Shown piece after piece: positions 20,901 to 33,518 of a stretch of DNA of 64,000 bases. The notes under the pieces are model-generated. The model had not been told where the DNA came from. It saw only the letters and a program-made list of their open reading frames with translations, and did not search any database. Made by a program: the position numbers and the translations under genes. Source of the stretch: Wyeomyia smithii (taxonomy: Eukaryota; Arthropoda; Insecta; Diptera; Culicidae); contig NC_073695.1 in NCBI RefSeq assembly GCF_029784165.1, forward strand, positions 100,691,306-100,755,305. The letters are read 5' to 3'. Position 1 is the stretch's first letter; the number at the start of each line of letters is the position of its first letter.

Positions 20901-21225
20901 AAAATTCCCACGAGTCGCTGGGTAAAGAAGAGTCCGCTGCAGTAAGGGCTAATCACTGTGAAGGGTGCCCTGGTACTCCACAGGCTCCGTTAGAGGCTGG
21001 GTATTTCTTAAACCCCCCCCCCCACCACGTCATCCATCGGCACGGGTCGCATAACACCTTAGCTTAGGGGTTTTAACCATTGGATTTTACGCAACAGCCA
21101 TGGTTAAGAGCTGTTGCAACCATCCTCTTTTACAGGGGCTTTGGACCCTCTGCTACAGTTCTCAATAATTCAAGTCTATTCGTAAAGGCTAAACTGAACC
21201 AAGAGAACCGTAACAGGCGGAGATA
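20901..21225 (-). other. 5' UTR of the LOA-like element
   Basis: GC-richer leader between the ORF1 ATG and the junction with the heptamer array. It includes a run of 11 or more C (near 21010) and paired segments ttaaccat(g)g and aagagctgttgcaac that could fold. No upstream ORF stands out. An internal promoter is expected for a LINE but cannot be pinpointed. Confidence 0.5.
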
Positions 21226-21266
21226 AACAATTAACAATTAACAATTAATAATTAACGAATAACGAA
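21226..21266. repeat. Heptamer remnant on the 5' side of the LINE
   Basis: Three ACAATTA units, then aataattaacgaataacgaac. Both heptamer types of the large array at 17813-18366 recur in this short stretch, in the same strand orientation. This suggests insertion within an existing array. Confidence 0.8.
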
Positions 21267-21581
21267 CAAAGATTTAGTAGTTATATGCATAGAATAAATT
21301 ATTTGGGTGATGGAAAAGAAGGAATAAATAGTGAAGCGAAAAACGAATTCGAATGGGTGCAGTCTCCGGACACAACGAAACTTTATGAGTGTGAAGGCCT
21401 TACAAAACATAGCCAACTTTGCATACTCTTTTTAGAAAAATAATCTAGACTAACATTTGAACATTTTAACCTATTTTTATAGACTGATAGGATAGTTGCT
21501 CTCATCTACATATCAACACCTTTATTCATCTCAACTCTTCTAGTTGTCCAATTTACCGTCAAATTTTATTATATTTTCTAA

Positions 21582-21761
21582 GAGGAGTTTCTTTCGGCTT
21601 CGCAGTCTTTAAAATGTGAAAAGAAACGAAGAACCACTTCACAGGGAAATGGTCCTCTCGAGTCTTGATAAAAAATGTATATTATTCGATACGTCGGTGT
21701 AAGAGAAAAATATTGTTTTCTTTTTACATTTTGAAGACTGCGAAGCCGAAAGAAACTCCTC
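21582..21761. mobile_element. 180-bp hairpin element with 45-bp arms
   Basis: Arms at 21582-21626 and 21716-21761 are complementary with about three mismatches. The outer end is gaggagtttctttcggct, the inner part aaaatgtgaaaagaaa. The loop is about 90 bp. The arm core TTCGGCTTCGCAGTCTTTAA resembles TTCGGCTCATCAGTCTTTAA in the foldback at 6361-6915. No coding content. Confidence 0.85.
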
Positions 21762-21942
21762 CAAGTAAACTAACAGTCGATAAAAAGTATAGTGGAAATA
21801 AGATGGCGCGTCCCCCCTGTATTTTCTAAGTGAAACTTTCGACTGGACTGAGACTTTTATTTTAAACTACAAAAAAAAAGAAATAGAGATTCACACTGAA
21901 AAAGGCTTGTTTTTAACAAAAACTAATTGAAAAATAAAAATA

Positions 21943-22469
21943 CAGTCAAACCTGTTTTTGCGCGACGTTTTTTTTGTGCGAATTTTATTTTGTGGGATTT
22001 TTTTTATGCAGTTTTTTTATTTGTGTGAATTTTTCCTGGGCGGTATTTGAAAAAGGACCACATCCGACGTGATTTTCAGCTGTTCAGTTTTTTCGATCCT
22101 CAAAATGAATGTTCACTAGTTACATAAGTATTGCGAAGGCCAATTGCTATTTGAGCCAGTTTTACGAAGGCAAAGTCACGTATTACTAGCCTACGAAGGA
22201 GAGCGGTTGGAAATATAAGTATGTTTAAAAAAGTTACGTTTATCAATCAGATGTTCAAAAATGTTCTCATAGGTATTTTTTTAATCAAAATAATTAAGCT
22301 TCGAATTATTTTCAACTGAATTTATTTTTATGCGGCCCTCATTCACAGATTTTTTAAATATTGTTGTGAAAACATTGTTTTATAGCTACACATGAAGTTT
22401 AAAATATGTTTCTTTTGTGCGATATATTTTGTACGGTACCTATCCCTCGCACAAAAACAGGTTTGACTG
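21943..22469. mobile_element. Tigger-like MITE, CAGTCAAACCTG ends, copy 1
   Basis: A 527-bp element with ends CAGTCAAACCTGTTTTTG on both strands, inside TA (21941-21942, 22470-22471). The subterminal region is a degenerate array of T-runs followed by TGYG. The ends resemble the general form of pogo/Tigger termini (CAG, TA target), an inference from pattern. It aligns along its length with the copy at 24406-24896, for example at aaaaggaccacat(c/t)cgac and gtggaaacattg. Confidence 0.9.
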
Positions 22470-22471
22470 TA

Positions 22472-24403
22472 TAGTTAATTTAGCTGCATTTAGGGCACTA
22501 TCTAGGAAAAAATAAATTTCAGCATATTTTTTTGTGTTCATGGAATATTTTCAGCGTATGGCAATGTTGAACTTGAAATTGGTTTTGTTTGAAAATTTTT
22601 TATACTAGGTTATACCTAAACCCATTTTACCCATTTAAATTTTTTAGAAGACCCTTGAGCAACTAATTAGTCCATATAAAAAACTTAAATTTACAGAAAT
22701 CTGAGTTAGCCTTTATAATCATTTATAAAATCAATTATTTGCTATGTCCGATTGATTTTTTCAAATATTATAAAATGAAAATTCAAACAATTTATTTAAT
22801 TCATCCTCTGATAACTTTTCTCTGTCGCTTGTTTGCGATTTTTTTCAAAGTTCTTCAGTTCTTTTTATATGTTATTCTAGATAAATTTTTGAACGATGAA
22901 GTATTCAATGAAATTGCTTGAAAGTAATGAAAGTAAGGCCTACCCACACTCACAAAGTCTCTTTAAATTCAGAGAGGACGCTGGCAGCCCTTTGCGTCTT
23001 TTACAAAATGTTGATAAAGAAAACAGCATATAACAACGTATTTATTCATATAGAATAAAATATATTCATATATTCATATTGAATACTGGAAAAAATAAGC
23101 GAATTTTATTTTCAAGCATGTCTAGCTAACAATAACAATCCTAGTCCCAAACGCAATCCAAATTTCAACCTTAATTTCACTCCTAATCCCAGTCCAATTT
23201 AATTAATCTTGAATTTCCTGGAAACTTGCAGGATTTCTTAGTGGGAAGCTGATAAAATAACGCGTAGTCCTTGAACAATAGACCTCGTTTGAATCTGCTT
23301 TTTTTTTGTAATCTATGTGCAAGTGTTCAAAACTTGCGAATTCAACATTTGATTAATTGTTGAGTGGCACACTTCAGAGATACATGAGTAATATAATATA
23401 TTAACAAAAGCTCTCTCACAAGCTTGGTTGTGAGGTTAGTTGACATTATACTTATAACTAATTATTGATTGACACACTTCAGAGATAAATAATATGAAGT
23501 AGATACATTGTGAAAACCTCACTCCCAAGCCAATTTCATGCCAGCGACCGCAAAAACTACCAAACTATTTTCTAGTAGCATTTGGTGCCCAATTGATACA
23601 CGTTCACAGTTTTCAAAACCCATGGTTGCAATACGTGATTCTGTATGCATCCGGTACATATGCATGTACGTACCGTCAAAAGCGGGGGCGAGAATCGGTT
23701 CACCCTAAAAGGACACTTATTAGGTCATCTTTCAAATTGTTTTACCCTGTCACGTACACGCCACGGAAACAAGTAAGTGGCATGAAGCGCAACAATCGGT
23801 TTGTGTTTGGCTCGGTACGGACATTTTGTTTCGATGAATCCGCGCGGACGCGTTAATATATGACATACTATTCTTTGTTGGTGGGGCGGAGGATTGTCGA
23901 AAATGTTGCTAGTGCACTATGAATCGAAATTGATCATCAGACCAAAAATAACTAATGAACAGACTACACCTCAACTTTTTTTCTTTAGAAGACGAAATCT
24001 ACTCAAACTTTGTTCTTCACTGTTTGAATGAAGCCATCCGTGGTACTGATCCTGGTCTGTGTTGAGCCGGTCTCAGTCGGAAGAGTGAATTTAGCGTTTA
24101 CCTCTGTGCCGAGCCAATGGCGGTGCTTGCGTGCAAACAGCAAATAGCGAATTTGCACAAATTTTCGACATGACGATTTACTCTTAAATATAATTTATCA
24201 TCGTATGATGCGGGAAAAAAGGAGCTTTACTGGTCACGTCAACCGCGCAGGTGTTTTGGAAGGGTGGGATGATGTGAATGTTCCAGATTGGTTCGTTGAT
24301 TGGTTTGGTAATGCAATTAGCCATCAGTTCGCATGTTGAACGAACATGACGGGTCAATAATTGATAAAATTGCATTCAAACTTCATTGGCCTATTGGAAA
24401 CGA
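22472..24403. other. No recognised gene
   Basis: AT-rich to 23520, then unique and somewhat GC-richer to about 23870 (an 87-codon ORF at 23593-23856 without recognisable domains). No repeats in common with the rest of the window were noticed. Confidence 0.45.
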
Positions 24404-24405
24404 TA

Positions 24406-24896
24406 CAGTCAAATCTGTTTTTGTGCGAATTTTTTTTGTGCGACTTTTTTTATGCGGTTATTTTATTTGTGTGACTTTTTTCATGTGATTTTTTTTTGTG
24501 TGGTATATGAAAAAGGACCACATTCGACAAGATTTCCAGCTATTTAGTTTTTCCGATCCTTGGAACGAATTTCAACGCATTACATAAGTGTGACGTCAAA
24601 AAATTATTATTTGAGCCAGGTTTTAAAAAAGTTAGATTTATGGTTTAGGTTTAAAAAAGTTAGGTTTATAATCAGATGTTTTAAAGTTGTTCTCATAGGT
24701 ATTCTGAATCAGAATCATCGAATTAATCTTAACCGAAGATTTTTTTTAATGCAGTCCCTATCCATCGCATAAATTTTTTTTTCAGTAATGTTGTGGAAAC
24801 ATTGTTTTATAGCTACACGTGAAGTTTCAAATGATTTTTTTTTATGCGATTTATTTTGTGTGGTCCCTATCCCTCGCACAAAAACAGGTTTGACTG
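24406..24896. mobile_element. Tigger-like MITE, CAGTCAAATCTG ends, copy 2
   Basis: A 491-bp sister of 21943-22469. The left end is CAGTCAAATCTGTTTTTG (one change from the other end), the right end complemented is CAGTCAAACCTGTTTTTG, and TA flanks both (24404-24405, 24897-24898). The length difference comes from small indels in the interior. Same orientation as copy 1. Confidence 0.9.
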
Positions 24897-24898
24897 TA

Positions 24899-25975
24899 TT
24901 TAGTTTTGGTGTGGAAAGTGCAGTGATTCAATTTTAATTGCATTTAATTTGGTATTAAATGTTTCAAAATACTAATCTTTATGAGATTACAGTTTAAAGC
25001 TATCAAAATGCGTATCTTGCATGAAAAGCGGGTCGTTCAATATCGTTAAGACGTGCTTGTCCATTTTTTAATGTCAAGTCTATTGGGCTTGCAGTGAAGA
25101 AGGGCTGCAAAATGCGCTCCGCCAAAACGTAGCTGGAATACCATTTCTAGCATACAAAATACCGACTGCTGACTTGGCTCACGATGCATTTCTGGCTTGA
25201 TTTAGCTTCACCGGTAACGAAGCTATTAGTATGCAATCGGTGTCAATCTTCGTCTAACGAAATGATTCAAAGAAGCAATACTCCATTTGAGTGAGGTTAT
25301 GATATTAAGTCAGACGTAGTGCGTTTTATGGTCGTTTTATGGTCGGTCTACGGTCGTAGCTTCTTTCAGAAAGTTTCGTATTCGAACAATCGATTTGTCA
25401 ACAGTTACCTGTTGATAGCGGTACAATAAATCCCACATTGTATGTAGACTGCAATGCTAGTGGACGTGGCTCAATTACGAACGCACGTAGGTGTCTACAA
25501 TAGCGTCGATTGCCGGTGATCATACAAAGTGCGTCAACACGATTGTCCAATTGGTAAATTTAGCTCCATTAAGTTGTTACCTGCAGTACTGGAATTATGA
25601 ATACCACTCAAACATGCATTAAAATCACATTTGAAAAAAAAAAAAAAATAATTGTGAAATGCAAAACTACTCGAATGTTATTTCACTGCTTCACAAACTG
25701 TTGTATGAATAGTTTTCGGTATCCACAAAATGATTAATATCCTGGAGCACACAGTTTTTATTAAAAAATATATTTGATGTTTTTTTTCTGATGTTCTCTC
25801 TTTTTACCACGTACTTAGCCTCTAGGCACAATAGTACGAAGTATGTATCGTACAAACTGAAAATCAATTTGCGAAAGCGGAATTTTGGTGCTTGAAGTGA
25901 ATTCTACAAAAAGTGATATAGAAATTTTCGACAAGACTCCAATTAAACCTGTTTTTCAAACAAAAAAAAAGAAAG
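24899..25975. other. No recognised feature
   Basis: About 1.1 kb without a credible ORF or paired repeats. Isolated short repeats of ttatggtcg near 25325-25350 are too few to call. Confidence 0.5.
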
Positions 25976-25979
25976 ATAA

Positions 25980-26223
25980 CCCTTTCCGACCGAGCCCACA
26001 CAATTGTGTAGGTAAAAAATGATGGATAACAAAACCTAAATCGGAACAATTCCTATATAAAAACACTTGGTTCCTCCGGTTTTTTATTTTTCGTAGCAGC
26101 TGCGATGTTGACACTAGCATTGTGAACAATAAAACAATGAGTAGTACGTTAAAAAAGCGAGAGAGAAGGTTTTGTTTGAGTCACATTCTACCTACGCAAT
26201 CATATGGGCCCGGTCGGAAAGGG
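25980..26223. mobile_element. MITE with TIR CCCTTTCCGACCGRGCCCA
   Basis: A 244-bp element with inverted ends of about 37 bp: ccctttccgaccgagccca plus attgtgtaggta at the left, and the complement with few changes at the right. ATAA occurs on both sides (25976-25979, 26224-26227), a possible 4-bp target duplication. Non-coding. The superfamily cannot be fixed from this. Confidence 0.85.
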
Positions 26224-26227
26224 ATAA

Positions 26228-27149
26228 AGCTCAAAATGCTACATAAATAAAGAGATTGACCTTGAATAAATTTAGTTTGAAATGAAATTTTTTTTATCAC
26301 TCAAAATTTTATTGGTTTCGAAATATTTTATTCGTAAACAGGTTGCATTAAAAATGAATGCAAATTATCTTTAAATTTCTATACACCAGCTTTTATCCTA
26401 GAGGAGGGAAGAGGGTCTGAAATCAAGATTTTTAGCTTTACGTAATTTGTGTATGACGCCTAGGTTCAAGTTAATCAAGAGAATGTCTATACGAAGAAAA
26501 AGGTTGACAATGATGCGTAAAATCAGGCGAATTTGAAAAAGAGTATTGTTCAAATTGAGGGCATCGATTTCAAACAAGATTGTCCTGAAAACGCTTGGAA
26601 CCGAAACGAACATTGCGTTTCTCCTCTAAGCAATCATTTTACTGGTGGATGGTGAGAAGGACGAACCAAACTTAGTAGCAGCTGGTAAGACTATAGGATT
26701 TCAGGCGGACAAAAATCGGAAAAGTAACGGTCGCTGATCTATTTTTCCATATATTTTTTAGAAAGAATATACATTCACTAAGAAAATCTTGAAATTTCAG
26801 GACTGTAGTTTGAGATATTGAGTTATGAAGATTTTTTTTTCCTTGTAGAAGACTGAACCACTGCGACCATTGTTTGATCTATTGTGGTAAATACAGTTAT
26901 GAAGATAAAAAATGGCAAAAAACGCATTTTTTTCGAAAAAAAGGAAAATTTTAAAAATAATTCAGTGAGCCAGTGAACACCACACTGCCACCAATGTAAC
27001 CTTCATTGGGATAGTTTCCTAACCCGGCCGCAAAATGAATAAAACTTTGGGTCGGATGACATAACCAATTCCTCGTCTCCGAATAATTCTTTCTGTTTCG
27101 TGTATGTGAATGCAGTAGAGTGAACATCATGTGTCATATCTATCTTCTA
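26228..27149. other. No recognised gene
   Basis: Unique AT-rich DNA. A single end-like piece of the 3121-type MITE (ttacgtaatttgtgtatgacgcc, about 26439-26462) has no partner, so it is at best a decayed remnant. Confidence 0.45.
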
Positions 27150-27880
27150 TCTCTATATAATAAAAATGCAACGCTGTCCGTATGCTAGGATTGAATTCAA
27201 GAACGGATCAGGGCCTCTCTCTGCAAGGGAGGGCTCTCATACAAATGAAACACAGATTTCTGCATAACACAAGCAATCGAACCAAATTCAGCAAATAGAG
27301 GTTTTTGGAAGCAAGAAATATTTCTATGCTGGTTTGACACCCTTCTCTCTTCTAGAAGGAGTGTGGTCCCATACAAATTAAACACAAATTCCTGGTTTTT
27401 GGAAACAAGAAATATGTCTACGGTGGTTTGACACAAATCACTGTATTACTTGAGAACTTATCAAGCGAATGGAACCAAATCTGGCAAATAGAGGTTTTTG
27501 GAAGCAAGCAATGTTTCTACGGTGGGTTTGGAGGCTTCCATAAATATTAAACACAAATTTCTGCATAACACAAGAACTAATCAAGCGAATGGTACCAAAT
27601 TTGGCATGTGATAGAGTGATAGAGTGCACTTGCAATCCTGGTAGCGAATAATAAAGGTGTCGACGATTTGGATTTTATCTATCAAAACGAAATTCGTGGA
27701 AATCAACATACTGTATGAATTAATCAGTAGGTTGTAAGAATGACTACGAAGAAGTAACGCACTATCCAACGGATTACAAGCAACGATTTGCCTTTTGAGT
27801 GTGAACAGATCCAATATCCGATTCGTCATGAATTTGCAGCATTCAAACAAATCGCAAAGTTAATCTTCGGAAGTACCTAC
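27150..27880 (+). mobile_element. Probable Helitron relic with internal direct repeats and helicase fragment
   Basis: The left side, tctctatataataaaaatg, resembles the 5' ends of insect Helitrons. It is followed by three diverged direct repeats (about 27270-27600) sharing aaatagaggtttttggaagcaag and catacaaat(t/g)aaacacaaa. At 27786-27850 the plus strand encodes DLPFECEQIQYPIR. That fits the PIF1/Helitron helicase stretch (LPF, then an aromatic-rich QFP(V/I) segment), though the following Ala-Met-Thr-Ile-Asn-Lys motif is not preserved. The 3' hairpin/CTRR end was not found. Order and content support a Helitron, but each line alone is weak. Confidence 0.45.
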
Positions 27881-28432
27881 TTACCTTACCAAACAGTCCC
27901 TGGCCGAGGTGTGGCCTTTGCTGTACGTAAAAGTCGTTTCCATACAACTCGGTCCATGGCTGCAGTTCGCCATCTCTGTAGTCTGCGTAGGGTCCGTAGG
28001 TCGTCTTCCACCTGATCGATCCACCTTACCCGCTGTGCACCTCTCCGTCTCGTCCCTGACGGAATGGTTTCAAGAACCTTTTTCACCAGGCTGTCGTCTT
28101 AGCTGTGTGGATGATAGATGGCTTCCCAAGCAGCTCCTGCAGTTCGTGGTTTATTCGCCTTCTCCACGTTCTGTTCTCCATCTGCAGTCCACCGAAGATG
28201 GTATGCAACACCTTCCCCTCGAAGACCGCTAGGGGGCGTTTTGTCCTCCACAAGCATAGCCCATGTCTCATGCTCGTAGAGGACTACAGCGTCTTGTAGA
28301 TGGCTAACTTTGTGCGGCGACGAATTCTACTCGATCGGAGCGTCCGGAGACCAAAGTATGCACGATTTCCGCTGGTATCATTGTCGGCAGTTACCAGTGA
28401 GCCCACGATTTCATCACCACCAACTTGAACTC
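27881..28432 (-). pseudogene. RTE-like LINE ORF2 C-terminal fragment
   Basis: Reading the minus strand from about 28430: GNRAYFGLRTLRSSRIRRRTKLAIYKTL, a stop, then MRHGLCLW, a shift, FEGKVLHTIFGG, TWRRRINHELQELLGKPSI, a second shift, and VLETIPSGTRRRGAQ with DDLRTLRRLQRWRTAAMDR. This order matches the thumb and C-terminal region of mosquito RTE-like LINEs that lack RNase H. The catalytic RT motifs are not included. At least one stop and two frameshifts break it. It lies directly beside the Helitron-like relic, which may have captured it. Confidence 0.75.
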
Positions 28433-28738
28433 AGGGTGAGACAAATAATTTAATAAGTGTATTTTATTTAATGTTAACGCTATTTACTAGGCTTTCCGAA
28501 AAACGTGTGGTTATGTGGTTTAATGGGTGGTAGAAAGAAGATGCACGCAAAAAAAGAAAATCAGAAAAAATCGTTTTGTTTACAACTTTGTTGGTTTTTG
28601 GGCATTTTTTGCTCAAGGCCTTGTTTTTCATTCATGTTTCAGGTATCTACTCAGAAGAAGAAGATAAATCATAAGAAAAAATAGAAAAAAAGAAAAAAAC
28701 ATCATTTTTAACTTTGTTGAACGGGATATTTTATTATA

Positions 28739-29849
<1,111 letters not shown>

Positions 29850-29851
29850 TA

Positions 29852-30829
29852 TTATTTTATTTCCAGGAGCTTTGAAGCTCGGGCGAGTTTAAATTGAACA
29901 ACAAATTTTGAGGACAAAACAGATAAATGATTGAAAATTTATTATTTTGTAGTTTTACGCTAAAATTAAATGTGAAATTTTATTTTAATCTGCAGGCATT
30001 CTGACTGTTGAAACTTGTTTGCTCCAGCACTATGGATCCATTTCTATTCAGTGATGCTGTATTTTTATGTGCAAATAAAAATTCGGCAACACTCCATCTC
30101 TCGTTTGCACAACGATTTAACGATTTTTATTACACTTCATTCATAATGTTGAAATGTCTTAACAAAGACGTTTGTTGTTTCGACTTTACAGCCGCAATTT
30201 GACTTCCATCCTCCTGCGACATGAGTGAATTTTATTGTCCTGAAGCCGCATAGCTCCAATATGTAACACGCAACAGCGTAACAAACTGGTTTCTAATTGA
30301 GCGAGCTGCTATCTGCTTTTTTTTGTAATTTCCAAACGGTCTTGTTCAGCCATTGTTGTTGTGCCAATCAGTATATCTCATTGTTATAACACATTTATTT
30401 TTATAAATGCATTGAGTTTTAATATCAACGTCACTTTTTCTGCAAAATTACGAAACCGTTTCAACGTTTTGCACGAAAAGTGTGCCCGAATAGTCAAGTT
30501 TGCCATGCGTACTGGTCGGTATTCAGCAGCAAAATTATAATCAAAACGCGTGAAAAAAATAGTGTGAAAAAATTCAAATGGTGGTAAAATTTTCTGTTTC
30601 TCAGAGAATGTTGAATCGAGGTCACGTATCGAATCATAAAAAACTCACCAAAATAGGTCTTCCGCCACATTAAATAAAAAAGAATTCAAACTCATCCAAT
30701 TTTCGTTTCGCGGTCAAATTATCGCCTTGGTCACCCGGTATATTTCAAATGACATAAAAAAAATCAAACATGCAAACCGAATTCCTCACGCATAAAATTG
30801 AATGAATAATTCAAAAGAGCAAAGTGCTT
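29852..30829. other. No recognised feature
   Basis: Unique AT-rich DNA without domain-bearing ORFs. Confidence 0.5.
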
Positions 30830-31537
30830 CCAACGATCTGACGACGGTTTAGCTTTTAATCTATCCCGAATACAACAACCCAGAACGACCCCCACGACGC
30901 CGTCCTTTCGAAGAGAAGGATACACCGTACCGTGTATCACATACACTCGCATACTACACACTCGGTGTCGTGGGGCCACGGTTACGATGGATAGCTGAGA
31001 CACTAATTGTTCACGAAATGCGTCAGTAAAGTGGGTGCGGAACCGCAACGAGTCTCGCACACTCTCTGGCCACAAGGTTCGCTGCATCATCCTCGCAAAG
31101 TGCGCTCGCACGCAAACGACCGATGAAATCATCCTTCGGGCGCTCTGGACAGCAAACTACAAAGGCCGGTACGGTGTAGTTTCACGTGTTCCACTTGTTT
31201 CGCCAGACGGCGGCGACGAATGGCACTAGTCCAGCGCGATAATGCCGAACGGTTCGTTTAAAATGCAAATCGAATCACTCATCATAATAAAAGACAATAT
31301 AACACCTTTCGTCGGAGGTGACCATTTGTCCGCTGATCCACGGAAAATAGATTAACGCTTAGTTTGCCCTCTCGGAAGTGTTCCATTTTCAGATGGTTTG
31401 ATCAAAGGATTTTGGTTAGTAATTTGTTAGAACGAGTTTTATTAATTTGGGGTTTGGAACTCGACAAGCTTCTTGGAGTGCTTCCACGTTTAACGGTCGC
31501 AAATCTTGCCTTGTACCTTCGTTGCAGAAAACCAGTA
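30830..31537. promoter_or_regulatory. GC-richer island with possible exon and splice donor
   Basis: The segment 30830-31350 is distinctly GC-richer than its flanks and free of the repeat families seen here. It holds overlapping ORFs on both strands (122 codons on the minus strand at 30764-31132) without recognised domains. From about 31364 a 58-codon plus-strand open stretch ends at a good donor, AAAACCA|GTAAGT (near 31530). Together these could be a promoter and first exon of a host gene. No acceptor or further exon was identified. Confidence 0.25.
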
Positions 31538-31879
31538 AGTACTGTGTCGGGAATAATTACCACCATTAATCATTACTAATTCTAATTATAATGTTCAACA
31601 AATGGAAATCGGAATCTCATGGGTAACAGCAGACGCAGGGTGGTTTATACTTTCGCATAAAACAATTTTTTATTAATTACTGCGCGAGTGGTGAGTTTCG
31701 GGTGTACCGTAATCATCTCTGGGCAAATGTTGTGCTTGCAGCTAATGGACGCGATGCAATAACACTTTGTTTTTCCTAGTTTATGATGGGGTCATAATGG
31801 TTTTGAAAAGCAACCCCTTATCGTTATGTTTCAACTGAATGTGCTGTTGGTGTTCTAGCTTTGCGTAATGTTTTTGTAT
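31538..31879. other. No recognised feature
   Basis: Unique AT-rich DNA between the possible donor and the I-element tail. Confidence 0.5.
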
Positions 31880-31891
31880 AAAAAGCTAGTT

Positions 31892-31954
31892 CTTTAATTG
31901 GCTCCGTAAAACATTAATTCGTATTGTGCCGTATCAAATAAATGTTGTGTGAAA
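31892..31954 (+). mobile_element. 63-bp 5'-truncated I-element tail
   Basis: The sequence matches the last part of the 3' UTR of the complete I element (minus strand, about 49940-49880): taattggc(t/g)ccgt(t)aaaacatt and the 17-mer gtgccgt(a/g)tcaaataaa are shared. It ends in an A run. A perfect 12-bp target duplication, AAAAAGCTAGTT, flanks it (31880-31891 and 31955-31966). It is therefore an extreme 5'-truncated retrotransposition product, related to copy B and not to copy A. Confidence 0.85.
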
Positions 31955-32045
31955 AAAAAGCTAGTTTTCAGTGAAGAGCAGAAGCAACTACGAAATGTGC
32001 TCAAGCTCAAAAAACTAGTTTTCTGTAAAAAATATTGAAGTTATT

Positions 32046-32789
32046 TGGGTTCTGCTTCTACCCGGTATAGTGGAGAAAAAAAATCTAGTAGTGCAATCAA
32101 CAACGATCGATAAAGTTGAATGTTTCAAACATCTCGGTTTAATAATGGATTCAAAATTAACATGGAGTGATCATGTGAAATCGTTGCAGCGGAACACCAC
32201 AGCAATGTGTGGCATACTATGGAAGGTCTCCAAGTTTCTACCATCCAGAACTATAATAACATTGTACCATGCGTTTATCCAATCGAGGCTACAATACCTA
32301 GTCTCTATCTGGGGAGCTGCAACAAAAACCCGCTTGAAACCCCTGCAAACCGTCCAAAACTGCTGCCTGGAAGCTACCTTAAAAAGCCGAGGGTTATACT
32401 CAACTCTGGATTTGTACAATGTTAGTCCTCCGTCAGTGCTACCAGTTCTTGCCTTGCGAGAGCTCCAATGTTTGCTCCAGCTTCACAATAATCTGCACAA
32501 TCAGAAAGCGCATCATAATAAAAATTTGGAACGGCCATCACACAGATATTCACTAAGAAACCCTACAGTTCTACCTATGCCGGCAATACAAACAGAAATG
32601 GCGAAGAGATCGGTTTCATATTTCAGCAGGAAGTGTTTCAACTTTCTACCCAGAGAACTGAAATCGGAACAAAACGCGAAAAAATTCAAGGAAGCTGTAA
32701 AATCTGTATTACGTACGTGGATTCACCGATATATAATTTGAAACCGACATGCGCGATAATCTAGTAAAAAATTTTGGAATGCCACTACG
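32046..32789 (+). pseudogene. L2/CR1-type LINE ORF2 C-terminal fragment
   Basis: About 230 codons are open to the stop after 32741: VECFKHLGLIMDSKLTW, LYHAFIQSRLQYLVSIWGA, LKPLQTVQNCCLEA, VLALRELQCLLQLHNN and a basic end. This is the thumb/C-terminal part of L2-like RTs; the catalytic palm is missing, so the copy is 5'-truncated. No RNase H follows, as expected for that group. The frame entry near 32046 has no ATG; the first plausible start codon is GTG, so no functional start should be assumed. A 3' UTR of about 50 bp precedes the hAT MITE. Confidence 0.8.
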
Positions 32790-32797
32790 CTCTATAC

Positions 32798-33096
32798 CAG
32801 CGGTTCTCATCCTTTTTTTGTCCGCGTACCCCTTGGCGATATTTTCCAAATCAATTGTACCCGTTGGCTTATGATGTTCTCGCAGAAAGGGAGAGAGTAG
32901 TGGTAGATCATGTTGTGGCAGTCTAGTTCAGGTTTCAAATTGAACTGTGATTTGTTTGATTGCTACAGTCATGTTTTAAGAGTAAGTTTGAACAACAAAT
33001 AAAGTATTTTCAAAACAATTGCTTTGTCCGCCATTACCGAATTTTCTTTCGCGTACCCCCTGTAGGCTCTCGCGTACCCCAGGTTGGGAACCGCTG
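32798..33096. mobile_element. hAT-type MITE, CAGCGGTTCTCA ends
   Basis: A 299-bp element with ends CAGCGGTTCTCATCCT and, complemented, CAGCGGTTCCCAACCT. The 8-bp flanks are ctctatac (32790-32797) and ctgtatac (33097-33104), one mismatch. CAG-starting ends with an 8-bp duplication are diagnostic of the hAT superfamily. The subterminal block CGCGTACCCC occurs at the left once and at the right twice in inverted sense. Non-coding. Confidence 0.92.
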
Positions 33097-33518
33097 CTGT
33101 ATACGTTAAACATTTGCTCTATACACCAGTTATATAAGTGAAAACTATCAATCGAGTGAATATGCGCAAAAAAATCAAAGCAATCTCTAATGATAATTTT
33201 TCGTTGCGGATTCGCTTGTAATTATCAAAATGGAAAAAAAAAACGTTTCCGACTGCTGAGAAATGATCACCTGACGATTTTTTCCATGCTTGGCAACAAG
33301 GCACTATGAGGGCCCCTGTTGGCTCTGACCCAGTCGTGATTCTCTGGACAAATCACCATAGAATAATACGTTTACCATATCTTTGTTAGAGTTAGTTATG
33401 CACACCCTTCAAAGAGTTTTTTTTACTCACTGGAAGTGCAAGTTATTGTAAAAAAATTAAATAAAGATTTTTGTGTTAAAAAAAATTGTTCGAGATTATA
33501 GTTGGTGACGTCGTACTT

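Larger units (their letters stand above)
18367..21225 (-). mobile_element. Internally deleted LOA-like LINE inside a heptamer array
   Basis: A 2.86-kb minus-strand element with a 5' UTR (21225-20901), ORF1, ORF2 with its middle missing, and a 3' UTR with GTCGCAGTG (18414-18406). The 5' end meets (ACAATTA)n and the 3' end runs into (TTAATTG)n. LOA-clade LINEs are known to end in short tandem repeats rather than poly(A), so part of the 18160-18366 block may be the element's own tail. The ORF2 core between endonuclease and RNase H is absent, so the copy could only have moved with help from a complete relative. Confidence 0.85.

Noticed and set aside
23593..23856. 87-codon ORF as a host exon
   Set aside because: No domain, and no convincing splice sites around it.
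26398..26465. Second copy of the GGCGRCATCC MITE
   Set aside because: Only one end-like sequence is found, with no partner and no duplication.
30764..31132. 122-codon minus-strand ORF in the GC-richer island
   Set aside because: No recognisable motif, open frames on both strands as expected from composition, no supporting start or splice context.
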